Assembly (NCBI GenBank): GCA_014584635.1
Contig: JACTML010000174.1
Span: 1 to 23,169 of the forward strand
Origin: Nitrosomonas eutropha
Lineage (GTDB): Bacteria; Pseudomonadota; Gammaproteobacteria; Burkholderiales; Nitrosomonadaceae
Length of the DNA stretch: 23,169 nucleotides
Direction: 5' to 3'
In this document: in pieces, positions 14,920-23,169 of the stretch
How positions within the stretch are numbered: the first letter of the stretch is position 1
Layout of the letters: every line of letters begins with the position of its first letter
Made by a program: the position numbers and the translations under genes
The notes under the pieces: generated by a model
Seen by the model: the letters and a program-made list of their open reading frames with translations, nothing else
Told to the model about the DNA's origin: nothing
Databases searched by the model: none

Positions 14920-17409
14920 TTATTTCCTCAGTACCTGTAACGGCGGTTGGGACAAGGTTGCACGTGTTCCAATCAAACCAAATGCGGTCACCCCAATTAT
15001 GCTGACCAGCACGCCTGATACCCCGATCCATGGGCTGGGTGAATACGCAATGTGTAATGCGTACTTGCCAATCAGGTGACCCAGCACACTGGCGCCCGCT
15101 GCCGCAAAAAGACCGGCCAGCGCCCCAAGCACTGCAAATTCCACCGCCCATGCGCGTGCGAGCTGCTGCTTTCTTGCCCCGAATGTGCGAAAAACCGCAG
15201 CTTCATAAATTCTTTCGTCCTGGGTCGAGGCAATCGCCGCATACATAACAGCGAATCCCGCCAGCAACGTAAACAGGAATACAAACTCAATTGCATGCGT
15301 CACCTGTCCAACCATGCTTTGAACACGTTCAATGACACTCGCCACGTCGATAATCAGGAAATTTGGAAACAGGCGCGTCAGTTCCTGCATGACAGAAGCT
15401 TTATCGGGCGGTAAATAAAAACTGGTAATGTAGCTGGCAGGATAATTGTCAAGCAAACCAGGACGGACTACGGCAAAAAAATTCACGTGGAATGTATCCC
15501 AGTCCACCTTGCGCAAACTTGTAATGGTTGCCGTGAAATTGCCGCCGCCCGTGTAAAAACCGAGGCGATCTCCCAGCTTCAGACCAAGCGTTTCAGCAAA
15601 CCCTTCTTCCATTGACAGCTCATGTTCAGAAGGATCCGCTGCTTCGCTCCACCAATGTCCAGCCACAATTTCGTTATCCGATTGCAGCGTATCTGTCCAG
15701 GACAGATTGAATTCACGGTTGATCAGCTGCTTGGCGCGCGGATCAGGATACTCATCAAGATTTATTGCCCGGTCGTTTATCTGCAGCAACCGGCCACGCA
15801 CCATCGGAAAAACTTGCGGGCGGGGAATAGCGTGCTCATCAAAAAACGCCATTAACTGTTCCTGCTGATCCGGTTGAACGTTGACCAGAAACCGATTAGG
15901 CGCATTTTCCGGCAAACGGGCCTGCCAATCCTGGAGCAAATCATTGCGCGTCAGGGTCAATGTCAACAGTGCCATCAACCCCAGTCCCAGCGCAGTTGCC
16001 TGTATCAGACTGGAGACGGCTCGTCTGCGGATATTGGCCAGCCCGTAACTCCACGGACCGGAACCAGCCGGGCGTGTCAGCAGAAACAGCTTGATCAGCA
16101 ACCAGCCAAACAGGCCAAACAGGATAACGGCCAGCAGAAAGCCCAGCATGATCATGATTCCCAGCTTGAACGATCCGGCTTTCCAGACGAACAGCACCGC
16201 CAGTACGGCCGTTCCAAACGCGTAACCAGCCAGACTGTGCATATTGGCCAGCTCCAGATCACGCCGAATCACGCGCAATGCAGGAACCTGCCGTAAATTT
16301 AAAAGTGGCGGTAAAGCAAAACCCAGTAATAACACCATACCGGTTAATATTCCCTGAACAGCAGGCAGAATACCCGTTGACGGCAATGCAATTTCCATCA
16401 GTTTTTCCAGCCAGTACGACAGAAATTCCTGAGCAAAGATGGCAAGCAAACACCCCAGCAGGCTCGCAGCCATACCCAGCATAATGAAGTAGTACGAATA
16501 CAGGCGTAATAAATCAGATTCAGTTGCCCCCAAGCAGCGCATGACCGCACATCCATCCAGATGACGCTGTATAAAGCGGCGGATGGCCAGCGCAATCGCA
16601 GCGGCAGCCACCACCACACTGGCCAATGCTGCCAGGTTCAGGAATTTTCCGGCGCGATCCAGTGCTGAGCGAATTTCCGGACGCGCCTCCTGAATACTGA
16701 CAACACGCTCACCGGGAGACAGCCTGTTTTTAACCCAAAGTTTGAATTTTTTTACCTGCGGCTCCTCCCCTGCCACCAGAAGCTGATAACTGATCCGACT
16801 ACCAGGCCGAATCAGTTGCGTGGCCGCCAGATCTTTCTCGTTCATCAACAGTCTGGGATTCATGCTGACAAAACCGACAGAATGATCCGGTTCGCTTTCC
16901 ACCAGAGACATAATCGTCATTTCAGTGGCGCCCACCTCGATTTTGTCACCCAGCGTTGCATGTAACGCATCCATGACCTTTTCATCCACCCAAACTGTTC
17001 CAGGCTCAGGAATTCCCCGGGCAATACGCTCTTCTCCTGTTGAAGGATCAGCCAGTTTCAACTCTCCCCGCAACGGATAACCCGGTGCTACTGCCTTGAT
17101 ACTCGTCAAAACACTGTCATCGCCAAAACTGACCATACTGGGAAATCTGACCAGATGTGTAGTGCTCAACCCGATTTGATTTGCATATTCGGCATAGGTT
17201 AGCGATACAGGATTGTCGGAAGTGATCAGCAGATCCCCGCCCAGAAGCTGATTGCTTTCCAGCACCAGTGCTCTTTGCACCCGATCCGAGAAAAAACTGA
17301 CGGTAGCCACACTGCTCACCGCTATCACAAGCGCAAGCGTAAGAATATGCAGTTCTCCCGCGCGCCAATCCCGTAACAACATACGCAGAGACAGCTTGAC
17401 TATGTTCAT
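14920..17409 (-). CDS. FtsX-family ABC transporter permease (YbbP-like)
   Basis: About 829 residues with the layout of YbbP-type permeases. An N-terminal membrane helix lies in LHILTLALVIAVSSVATVSFF, followed by a MacB-like periplasmic domain that begins with DRVQRALVLESNQLLGGDLLI. A first FtsX core of four helices spans about residues 255-440, then come a second soluble region and a C-terminal FtsX domain ending in LSQPPLQVLRK. It should form the membrane part of a type VII-like transporter with the ATPase encoded 75 bases upstream. I choose the ATG at 17409 because GAGG stands 9 bases before it. A TTG three codons earlier (17418) is possible but its spacing is poor. The family is linked to lipoprotein or envelope processes; the substrate is unknown. 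Together with the divergent tesA the order mirrors tesA-ybbA-ybbP of Escherichia coli. Confidence 0.9.
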   Translation of the reverse strand: MNIVKLSLRMLLRDWRAGELHILTLALVIAVSSVATVSFFSDRVQRALVLESNQLLGGDLLITSDNPVSLTYAEYANQIGLSTTHLVRFPSMVSFGDDSVLTSIKAVAPGYPLRGELKLADPSTGEERIARGIPEPGTVWVDEKVMDALHATLGDKIEVGATEMTIMSLVESEPDHSVGFVSMNPRLLMNEKDLAATQLIRPGSRISYQLLVAGEEPQVKKFKLWVKNRLSPGERVVSIQEARPEIRSALDRAGKFLNLAALASVVVAAAAIALAIRRFIQRHLDGCAVMRCLGATESDLLRLYSYYFIMLGMAASLLGCLLAIFAQEFLSYWLEKLMEIALPSTGILPAVQGILTGMVLLLGFALPPLLNLRQVPALRVIRRDLELANMHSLAGYAFGTAVLAVLFVWKAGSFKLGIMIMLGFLLAVILFGLFGWLLIKLFLLTRPAGSGPWSYGLANIRRRAVSSLIQATALGLGLMALLTLTLTRNDLLQDWQARLPENAPNRFLVNVQPDQQEQLMAFFDEHAIPRPQVFPMVRGRLLQINDRAINLDEYPDPRAKQLINREFNLSWTDTLQSDNEIVAGHWWSEAADPSEHELSMEEGFAETLGLKLGDRLGFYTGGGNFTATITSLRKVDWDTFHVNFFAVVRPGLLDNYPASYITSFYLPPDKASVMQELTRLFPNFLIIDVASVIERVQSMVGQVTHAIEFVFLFTLLAGFAVMYAAIASTQDERIYEAAVFRTFGARKQQLARAWAVEFAVLGALAGLFAAAGASVLGHLIGKYALHIAYSPSPWIGVSGVLVSIIGVTAFGLIGTRATLSQPPLQVLRK

Positions 17410-17484
17410 CCTAAACAACCTCAGCCAAATAAATTGAAACGGGGATAACCGGATACCCCAAAAACTGATTTTTGCAGCAATTCA

Positions 17485-18201
17485 TCAGACTACAGCCCGA
17501 CCGGCGACCAGCTCGATCACCCGGGAGCAGCGGGCAGAGAGATTTTTGTCGTGTGTTACCAGAACAAGTGTGGTGCCCTGCTCCCGGTTAATCTGAAACA
17601 TCAGATCAATAATCTGGGCACCGGTTGCTGCATCAAGATTGCCGGTAGGTTCATCGGCAAACAGCATTTTGGGGTGTGTAACAAAAGCACGCGCAATCGC
17701 CACCCGTTGCTGTTCCCCGCCGGAAAGCTGTCTGGGATAATGCCCGGTTCTTTCTTTCAGCCCCACCCGCACCAGCCAGTTATGCGCAATTTCCCGGGCA
17801 CTGTCAGTACCTGACAACTCCAGTGGCAGCATGACATTCTCCAGCGCTGTCAACGACGGTAACAACTGAAACGACTGGAACATGAATCCCAATAACCTGC
17901 CACGCAAAATGGCACGCTCATCTTCGTTCAGTTTAAAAATATCTTCGCCATCCAGAAAAACGGTACCTTGGGTCGGTATATCCAGCCCGGCCAGCAAACC
18001 AAGTAACGTTGATTTACCCGAACCGGAAGTACCAACGATAGCGATGGATTCTCCCGTGCTGACTTGCAGATTGATATCCTGCAAAATAACCAGCTTGTCT
18101 TCCCCTGTATACACCTCTCTGGTTAAATTATTGACCTGTATGATAGGCTGCTCGTTATCGCTCACAGGAGCCACTTGTTCAACAGCCAACTTTCTTGCCA
18201 T
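17485..18201 (-). CDS. ABC transporter ATPase, LolD/YbbA type
   Basis: An ATP-binding cassette protein of the MacB/LolD/YbbA group. Taking the upstream-most frame as numbering, Walker A is GTSGSGKST (64-72), the signature [15 protein letters not shown] is at 166-180, Walker B is [12 protein letters not shown] (186-197) and the switch His is in LVTHD (224). All sites are intact. I prefer the ATG at 18201 (238 residues), which shares a CATG with the tesA start. An ATG at 18222 (245 residues) would run 22 bases into tesA and is less likely. No strong ribosome site is seen for either. It energises the FtsX-type permease encoded next on the same strand. In Escherichia coli ybbA is likewise divergent from tesA, supporting the YbbA identity. 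Confidence 0.92.
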   Translation of the reverse strand: MARKLAVEQVAPVSDNEQPIIQVNNLTREVYTGEDKLVILQDINLQVSTGESIAIVGTSGSGKSTLLGLLAGLDIPTQGTVFLDGEDIFKLNEDERAILRGRLLGFMFQSFQLLPSLTALENVMLPLELSGTDSAREIAHNWLVRVGLKERTGHYPRQLSGGEQQRVAIARAFVTHPKMLFADEPTGNLDAATGAQIIDLMFQINREQGTTLVLVTHDKNLSARCSRVIELVAGRAVV

Positions 18202-18931
18202 GAAAAAACTATTGTTTGTCATATTATGTTTATTTGGTATTTTTCCATTTCATTCAGCCTGGTCAGGAACAGACACCAAAATCATGGTGCTGGGAGACAG
18301 CCTGTCCGCAGGATACGGACTACCCTCAGGAACCGGATGGGTAAATTTACTGGAACGGCGATTACAGGATCAATCCGCTGATTATAAAGTGATCAATATC
18401 AGCATCAGCGGGGAAATTACCTTGGGCGGGCGCAAACGGATAGAACAGGCACTTAAAAGTAATGAACCGGATATTGTCATCGTTGCACTGGGAGCAAATG
18501 ACGGTTTACAGGGTCACTCAATTTCATCCATTTATGAAAATCTGGAGGCGATTATCCTGACCTGCAAGCAGTACAAAGCCACCCCACTTCTGATCAGCAT
18601 GCAATTACCACCCAATTATGGCATAAGTTATACACGAAAGTTTCACGATCTCTACTCCCGTTTGGCCAGGAAAGAGCATCTGCAACTGGCGCCATTTCTT
18701 ATGGAAGGCTTTGGCGATCAGCCTGAATTCTTCCAGCCTGACGGCATTCATCCCACAGCCCAGGCTCAGGAAAAAATGCTTGATAACATCTGGCCTGCAT
18801 TAATTTCTGTATTAAAGTCACGGCAGGTACAATCATTCACTATCAGCAAACATTCGGCTAATACTATTACTGCCATAACAGATAAAAACAAAATCAGACT
18901 ACTCCATCACCCAGATCAAGATCTTTCATAA
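18200..18931 (+). CDS. tesA: TesA-like SGNH esterase/thioesterase/lysophospholipase
   Basis: A 243-residue periplasmic GDSL/SGNH hydrolase. A signal peptide is evident: [20 protein letters not shown] followed by WSGTD, cleavage near residues 20-23. The blocks are GDSLSAGYG (nucleophile Ser34), SGEITLGG (Gly71), GAND (Asn100) and DGIHPT (Asp181/His184), giving a complete triad and oxyanion hole. Family members hydrolyse acyl-CoA, lysophospholipid and ester substrates. The frame is open for 106 codons further upstream but that part is antisense to the ABC ATPase and lacks the signal peptide, so the ATG at 18200 is used. The protein runs about 35 residues beyond the usual end (LISVLKSR, about 208), and its last 38 bases overlap the convergent rluC. 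Confidence 0.93.
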   Translation: MKKLLFVILCLFGIFPFHSAWSGTDTKIMVLGDSLSAGYGLPSGTGWVNLLERRLQDQSADYKVINISISGEITLGGRKRIEQALKSNEPDIVIVALGANDGLQGHSISSIYENLEAIILTCKQYKATPLLISMQLPPNYGISYTRKFHDLYSRLARKEHLQLAPFLMEGFGDQPEFFQPDGIHPTAQAQEKMLDNIWPALISVLKSRQVQSFTISKHSANTITAITDKNKIRLLHHPDQDLS

Positions 18932-19880
18932 AAACCTGCAATTCATCCGGAAGGGGGGCTTCCAGACACAAAGAATCCCCCGTAACAGGATGTGAACAGA
19001 CGAATACCGAGGCATGCAGAAACATGCGTCTTAGTGCAAATCCCCTTTCATTCTCCTTTTGCAGCTGTTTATTCAACCCGAAATCACCATATTTATCATC
19101 CCCTGCAATGGGAAATCCGATATGCGCCAGATGCACACGAATCTGGTGAGTACGGCCGGTCTTGAGTTCAGCGCCCAGCAAACTGAAATCTTTCCAGGTT
19201 TTCTGCAAGGTAAACAGCGTATGCGCCTGTTGTGTCCCGGTACAGTTATTTTGATCAGTAACGACCGCCACGCGCCGCTCTCCCTCTGCAGTCAGATATT
19301 TGTGCAAGGGTAGACGAACATTCTGTACCGGATTTTTCCATACTCCGCGAACCAGTGTCAGGTAATGCTTCCGAACTGCTCCTTCACGAATCTGTCTGTG
19401 CAATTCCAGCAGAGATTGCCGTTTTCGGGCAAGCAGCAATACACCGGACGTTTCACGATCAAGACGATGTACCAATTCCAGAAATTTCCAATCCGGATGC
19501 TGCTTGCGTAATTGTTCAATCACGCCGTAGCTGACACCGCTTCCGCCATGCACTGCGGTTCCGGCCGGCTTATTGATCGCCAGCAGATAGTCATCCTGGT
19601 ACAGAACATCAAATTGTTCTGCCCGATAGGGTATCTGGCGCGGTGCCGGTTTCATAAATTTGAAAACAGGCGGAATACGCACTTTGTCATGCAGCAATAA
19701 ACGATAGCTTGCATCGATACGTTTACTGTTGACACGTACCTGCCCGCTACGAAGCAATTGATAAATATGACGTTTGGGTATATCCTTAAGCAATTTGGCG
19801 AGAAAATTATCAATACGCTGCCCTTCAGCCGTTTCATCAACCTGTTTAACAACCGCATGTTCCGCTATAATGCCCGGCAT
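18894..19880 (-). CDS. rluC: Ribosomal large subunit pseudouridine synthase RluC
   Basis: A 328-residue RluA-family enzyme making pseudouridines in 23S rRNA (955, 2504 and 2580 in Escherichia coli numbering). It has an N-terminal S4 RNA-binding domain (QRIDNFLAKLLKDIPKRHIY and RSGQVRVNSKR). The catalytic domain carries Asp141 in HRLDRETSGVLLLARK, NKPAGTAVHGGSG, and RTHQIRVHLAHIGFPIAGDDKYGD. The ATG at 19880, with AAGAG about 7 bases ahead, gives the usual length. An upstream ATG at 19958 would add 26 basic residues with no family support. Its placement divergent from rne, as in many proteobacteria, supports RluC over RluA/RluD. The 3' end overlaps tesA. Confidence 0.93.
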   Translation of the reverse strand: MPGIIAEHAVVKQVDETAEGQRIDNFLAKLLKDIPKRHIYQLLRSGQVRVNSKRIDASYRLLLHDKVRIPPVFKFMKPAPRQIPYRAEQFDVLYQDDYLLAINKPAGTAVHGGSGVSYGVIEQLRKQHPDWKFLELVHRLDRETSGVLLLARKRQSLLELHRQIREGAVRKHYLTLVRGVWKNPVQNVRLPLHKYLTAEGERRVAVVTDQNNCTGTQQAHTLFTLQKTWKDFSLLGAELKTGRTHQIRVHLAHIGFPIAGDDKYGDFGLNKQLQKENERGFALRRMFLHASVFVCSHPVTGDSLCLEAPLPDELQVFMKDLDLGDGVV

Positions 19881-20379
19881 AATTTTCTCTTTACCGGGTG
19901 CCCTGCTTTTACCTATACTTTTCAAACCCGAATTCCTGTAAACCTGTTTTTTCACCATGAAACAACTGCATGGTCTGTTAAGAAGTCATATGCCCGGAAC
20001 TCTGTTTTCATATACTGGATAAGCTCAGTGTCCGGCTGGTTAATATCGCTCACCATACTTAACAAGTAGCGATGGTAATTAATTTGCGCGCTCGACATAC
20101 ACTTAGATTCAAGTTCCTGATTTCATATTCTGGTACATGGAATATGTTCTCTGCTGGCTCTGTTTCTCGCTCATTTTTAACCCGGCCAGCCCGGGAATCA
20201 AAATGCCGGGTGATCACCATTAAACAATTATTGATTGGTCAGTCTCAAAGGATATCGCAACCATTATCCATGCTGTGTCCACTACCCGGACTGCAAACAA
20301 ATCTGTGCAAAAAATATCAGAAAGCCACACTGTCAGTGAACGAAAGGTTTACCCGTACACCGAGCGCGGGAGACACTAA
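19881..20379 (+). promoter_or_regulatory. rluC-rne divergent region with long rne leader
   Basis: 499 bases with no credible gene. It should hold both promoters and the 5' UTR of rne; in Escherichia coli the long rne leader is folded and lets RNase E control its own mRNA. Two structures are visible: CATATTC-GAATATG arms at 20124-20130/20140-20146, and ACCCGG (20180-20185) with CCGGGT (20206-20211). The latter competes with an internal CCCGG/CCGGG pairing at 20181-20195. GGGAG about 6-8 bases before the rne ATG is the ribosome site. No sure -35/-10 pair was found. Self-regulation here is inferred by analogy only. Confidence 0.55.
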
Positions 20380-22929
20380 ATGAAACGCATGTTATTCAAC
20401 GCGACTCAGCCCGAAGAGCTGCGGGTCGCTATTGTAGATGGGCAGAAGCTCATTGATATCGATATTGAAACACTGGGAAAAGAACAGCGCAAAAGCAATA
20501 TTTACAAAGCTGTTGTTACCCGCCTCGAACCAAGTCTTGAAGCAGCTTTTGTTGATTATGGCGCCGGTCGTCATGGTTTTTTACCCTACAAGGAAATTGC
20601 CTCTACCTGTTTCAGCAAAAGCACCGAGCGATTCAATCATCATCGTATCGGCGAACTGTTGCACGAAGGCCAAGAGCTGATTGTACAGGTTGACAAGGAT
20701 GAACGCGGCAATAAAGGCGCTGCGCTCACCACCTATATCTCGCTGGCAGGCCGCTATCTGGTGCTGATGCCCAATAATCCACAGGGAGGCGGTATTTCGC
20801 GCCGTGTCAGCGCAGAAGAGCGGGCAGAACTGCGTGAAGTGATCAATCATCTCCAAGTGCCAGAAGGCATGAGCATCATTGCGCGCACAGCCGGTATTGG
20901 GCGAACCGAAGAAGAACTGCAGTGGGATTTGAATTACCTGGTACAGCTCTGGCGCGCAATCGAAGAAGCAGCGAACAGTGAAAACGGTGTCTTTCTGATT
21001 TATCAGGAAAGCAGTTTGGTGATCCGCGCTATTCGCGACTATTTTCATGCGGAAATCGGTGAAATTCTGATCGACAACCCTGAAATATACGAGCAGGCAT
21101 ACCAGTTCATGGCCAATGTCATGCCTGCCAATGTCGATCGATTAAAGCTTTATCAGGACGATATTCCGCTGTTCTCCCGTTTCCAGATTGAACACCAGAT
21201 TGAAACAGCCTATTCCCGCCAGGTTACCCTTCCTTCCGGAGGATCAATCGTTATTGATCACACCGAAGCACTGGTTTCAATTGACGTTAACTCGGCGCGC
21301 GCCATACGTGGCTCTGATATAGAAACCACCGCGCTCAATACCAATCTTGAAGCCGCTGATGAAATCGCCCGGCAGTTGCGTCTGCGCGATCTGGGCGGGC
21401 TGGTGGTGGTTGATTTTATCGATATGGAAGTCACCCGTAATCAGCGGGAAGTGGAAACCAATCTGCTGAAAGCGCTGCGCCTGGATCGCGCCCGTGTCCA
21501 GATCGGCAAAATCTCCCGTTTCGGGTTACTGGAATTATCCCGTCAGCGCCTGCGGCCCTCCCTCGGGGAAGGCAACTACATCCCCTGCCCGCGCTGCCAC
21601 GGTACCGGCCATATCCGGGGAACAGATTCATCTGCGCTGCATATTCTCAGAATTATTCAGGAAGAAGCCATGAAGGAGCAGACCAGCATGCTGCAAGTAC
21701 AGCTGCCGGTTGACGTTGCCACATTTTTGCTCAATGAAAAACGATCAGAAATATACCGGCTGGAGGCACGCCTTAAAGTTGGCATTATCCTGATCCCCAA
21801 TATCTACATGGAAACCCCTAATTACACAATCACCCGGTTACGCCATGAAGATATCAAATCGACAGAATTACCGCCAAGCTATGAGATGGTGGAAAAAACC
21901 ACTGAAGAGGTCACACTGCCATCCGCTTCTCAAGAGCCCAAGGCAACCCGACCTAAAGCTGCAGTAACCGGTATCAAACCTGAGCAACCCGCTCCGGTTC
22001 CGGAAGAAAGACCTCGTGAGCAACTTTCATTCCTGGACAAATTCTTCAGTCTGTTCAGACCCGCCGGCAGCAATCGGATAGAACCCGTGCAAACCGCAGA
22101 AGAATCACAGGCAAAACCACCGCGCAGTGAACGCAGCCGCAACAAGCGTGATCGCGGTCGCAACAAGCGTACAAAAAACAATACTTCAGGAACAACAAAT
22201 GAAGTATTGCAAGAAACGGGGAATCTTCTACCGTCTGAACAATCTGCTGAGCACCCCGCAGAAGGCAAGAGCAGTACCAACCGTCGTCATCGCAAAACCG
22301 ATCAACAAAATCAGTTACCGGAATCAGATGCAGACAATAACGTGGCCGATGTAACCGCACCTGAAGAAGATGCCGCACTTGCAGGCGATTCTGCCAATGA
22401 TAGAAAGACAGACAGGCGGGGTCGTTCGCGCCGCCGTCGCGGGGGACAGCATCGCGAGCGCGAAGAACGGACAAACGCAAATAAAACCACTGAACAAACT
22501 GAAGCTACCCAAACAGCAGAAAATAACGCTATCGAACCGGTCACCCCTTCAGCTGAAAATCAGGAAGGCACGGAACTTTCCTTTCTGCCGTCTGCTGACC
22601 CGGTTCCGTACATCATGCCACCAGCATCGACCGATGCTATTGCCGCAGAACAGGAGGCAGCAGCTTCCATTCAAACAACCGAACCGGTCGGTATCGAAAG
22701 CCAATCAGACACGGAATCACAGGTTTCTCCAGAACCTCGTCAGCCAATCACACTGCCTGATCTCGCTGAAAGTGGTTTGGTCATGATAGAAACAGCACCG
22801 GACCAAATAGCGGAGGTATCGGAAGAATCTCTGGCGCCAGTCAAAAGACCGCGTATCCGACCCAGTCATTCGGCAGAGCTGGATACAACAGATTCCGAGC
22901 CATTGGTACAGGTGGAAACCAGGGACTAA
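20380..22929 (+). CDS. rne: Ribonuclease E
   Basis: An 849-residue endoribonuclease, the core of mRNA decay and rRNA/tRNA processing. The N terminus MKRMLFNATQPEELRVAIVDGQKL is that of RNase E. It is followed by the S1 domain (about 37-120), 5'-sensor and DNase I-like domains with catalytic Asp302 (IDVNSARAIRG) and Asp345 (VVVDFIDME), and the Zn-link C403-PR-C406 (CPRCHGTG). These correspond to D303, D346, C404 and C407 of the Escherichia coli enzyme. After about 500 the protein is low-complexity. An amphipathic EQLSFLDKFFSLFR (547-560) resembles the membrane-targeting segment A. Basic patches at 582-599 and 678-696 should bind RNA, and an acidic stretch and short basic end follow. RNase G lacks such a tail. 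Complete, with the ATG at 20380. Confidence 0.97.
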   Translation: MKRMLFNATQPEELRVAIVDGQKLIDIDIETLGKEQRKSNIYKAVVTRLEPSLEAAFVDYGAGRHGFLPYKEIASTCFSKSTERFNHHRIGELLHEGQELIVQVDKDERGNKGAALTTYISLAGRYLVLMPNNPQGGGISRRVSAEERAELREVINHLQVPEGMSIIARTAGIGRTEEELQWDLNYLVQLWRAIEEAANSENGVFLIYQESSLVIRAIRDYFHAEIGEILIDNPEIYEQAYQFMANVMPANVDRLKLYQDDIPLFSRFQIEHQIETAYSRQVTLPSGGSIVIDHTEALVSIDVNSARAIRGSDIETTALNTNLEAADEIARQLRLRDLGGLVVVDFIDMEVTRNQREVETNLLKALRLDRARVQIGKISRFGLLELSRQRLRPSLGEGNYIPCPRCHGTGHIRGTDSSALHILRIIQEEAMKEQTSMLQVQLPVDVATFLLNEKRSEIYRLEARLKVGIILIPNIYMETPNYTITRLRHEDIKSTELPPSYEMVEKTTEEVTLPSASQEPKATRPKAAVTGIKPEQPAPVPEERPREQLSFLDKFFSLFRPAGSNRIEPVQTAEESQAKPPRSERSRNKRDRGRNKRTKNNTSGTTNEVLQETGNLLPSEQSAEHPAEGKSSTNRRHRKTDQQNQLPESDADNNVADVTAPEEDAALAGDSANDRKTDRRGRSRRRRGGQHREREERTNANKTTEQTEATQTAENNAIEPVTPSAENQEGTELSFLPSADPVPYIMPPASTDAIAAEQEAAASIQTTEPVGIESQSDTESQVSPEPRQPITLPDLAESGLVMIETAPDQIAEVSEESLAPVKRPRIRPSHSAELDTTDSEPLVQVETRD

Positions 22930-22936
22930 GGAACTA

Positions 22937-22963
22937 ACATGCCAGCCACTACGGTTGGCATGT
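22937..22963. terminator. Hairpin terminator between rne and xerD
   Basis: ACATGCCAGCC (22937-22947) pairs with GGTTGGCATGT (22953-22963), 11 bp with one G.U wobble and a 5-base loop. It starts 8 bases after the rne stop and lies in the 78-base gap between two convergent genes, so it may serve both. The T-tail is short (TTT) on the + strand. Confidence 0.6.
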
Positions 22964-23007
22964 TTCGTATTGCTGTGCAGGCTACAACAGACCAGCGGGT
23001 GTCATCA

Positions 23008-23169
23008 TTACAATTTTCCCCTTGGATGATGGCGCGCATGCAGCTGCCTGAGTCGTTCACGTGCCACATGTGTATATATTTGCGTTGTGGAAATATCGCT
23101 GTGACCCAGTAACAGCTGCACCACCCGCAGATCAGCACCATGATTGAGCAAATGGGTGGCAAATGCATG
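23008..23169 (-). CDS. xerD: Tyrosine recombinase XerD, C-terminal fragment (cut by window edge)
   Basis: The last 53 residues of a gene that runs off the right edge. Translated from 23169 without frame change it begins [18 protein letters not shown] and goes on through [17 protein letters not shown] to [15 protein letters not shown] and a TAA. This has the final catalytic His and the Tyr nucleophile region (TTQIYTHV, Tyr32 of the fragment) nearly as in Escherichia coli XerD, including its LRQLH-HHPR ending. XerD with XerC resolves chromosome dimers at dif. It converges on rne, separated by a hairpin. An overlapping longer frame (22926-23168) is a shadow. Confidence 0.93.
   Translation of the reverse strand, partial: HAFATHLLNHGADLRVVQLLLGHSDISTTQIYTHVARERLRQLHARHHPRGKL

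Noticed and set aside
17432..17470. GGGG...CCCC hairpin between the ABC ATPase and permease genes
   Set aside because: Only four stable base pairs and no T-run; not a convincing terminator inside a likely operon.
17882..18199. 106-codon upstream extension of the tesA frame
   Set aside because: It is antisense to the ABC ATPase and would place a signal peptide in the middle of the protein.
19881..19958. Upstream ATG adding 26 residues to RluC
   Set aside because: The added residues are basic and not part of the family; the ATG at 19880 has a ribosome site and gives the normal length.
20072..20383. 103-codon frame in the rne leader
   Set aside because: It has no protein-like composition or family match and lies wholly in the expected untranslated leader.
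22926..23168. 80-codon frame on the - strand at the right edge
   Set aside because: It is one frame off the true reading frame, which gives an unmistakable XerD C terminus; the longer frame has no family features.
1..23169. CRISPR array, IS element, prophage or tRNA genes
   Set aside because: No regularly spaced direct repeats, transposase, terminal inverted repeats, phage genes or cloverleaf patterns were seen, although tRNA detection by eye is limited.

Overview
The window reads as ordinary chromosome of a betaproteobacterium with roughly 50% GC. RNase E, RluC, XerD, TesA, 6S RNA, an H-NS-like protein and QueH all look betaproteobacterial, and the mix of genes and base composition would suit a Nitrosomonas-like nitrifier. 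The genus is an inference; no marker gene is present to prove it. No IS, prophage, CRISPR array, tRNA or rRNA was seen.

Layout: (1) 28-737: a two-way terminator hairpin and queH (-), the epoxyqueuosine reductase of tRNA queuosine synthesis. (2) 882-3904 (+): the most accessory-looking block. A DUF3696-type AAA/ABC-like ATPase is translationally coupled through a TTGA overlap to a PIN-domain nuclease. They are followed by a stand-alone ATP-dependent RNA ligase with its own possible promoter, then a small DUF202 membrane protein. An ATPase plus an RNA-cutting enzyme next to an RNA-sealing enzyme is the best candidate here for an undescribed RNA damage/repair or defence module. (3) 3936-7063 (-): small-subunit catalase downstream of a DUF3422 membrane-anchored protein, plus a doubtful small membrane ORF. 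(4) 7064-8229 (-): EVE-domain protein, a 6S RNA gene that I identify from its fold, and a short H-NS-like nucleoid protein. (5) 8230-8800: a 571-base divergent intergenic region with two adjacent inverted repeats and a long leader for the next operon. (6) 8801-14891 (+): a complete six-gene Mrp Na+(K+)/H+ antiporter operon, mrpAB (fused), C, D, E, F, G, every junction overlapping by 1 or 4 bases. (7) 14920-18222 (-): FtsX-type permease and LolD/YbbA-type ATPase of an ABC transporter, divergent from tesA (+), the two start codons sharing one CATG. (8) 18894-19880 (-): rluC, convergent with and overlapping tesA. (9) 19881-20379: long leader of rne. (10) 20380-22929 (+): RNase E with a long disordered tail. 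(11) 22937-23169: hairpin terminator and the C-terminal end of xerD (-), cut by the window edge.

Functionally the window is rich in RNA metabolism (QueH, PIN nuclease, RNA ligase, EVE reader, 6S RNA, RluC, RNase E) and in ion or envelope homeostasis (Mrp, ABC transporter, TesA). All functions are read from motifs and family knowledge; no database search was run.
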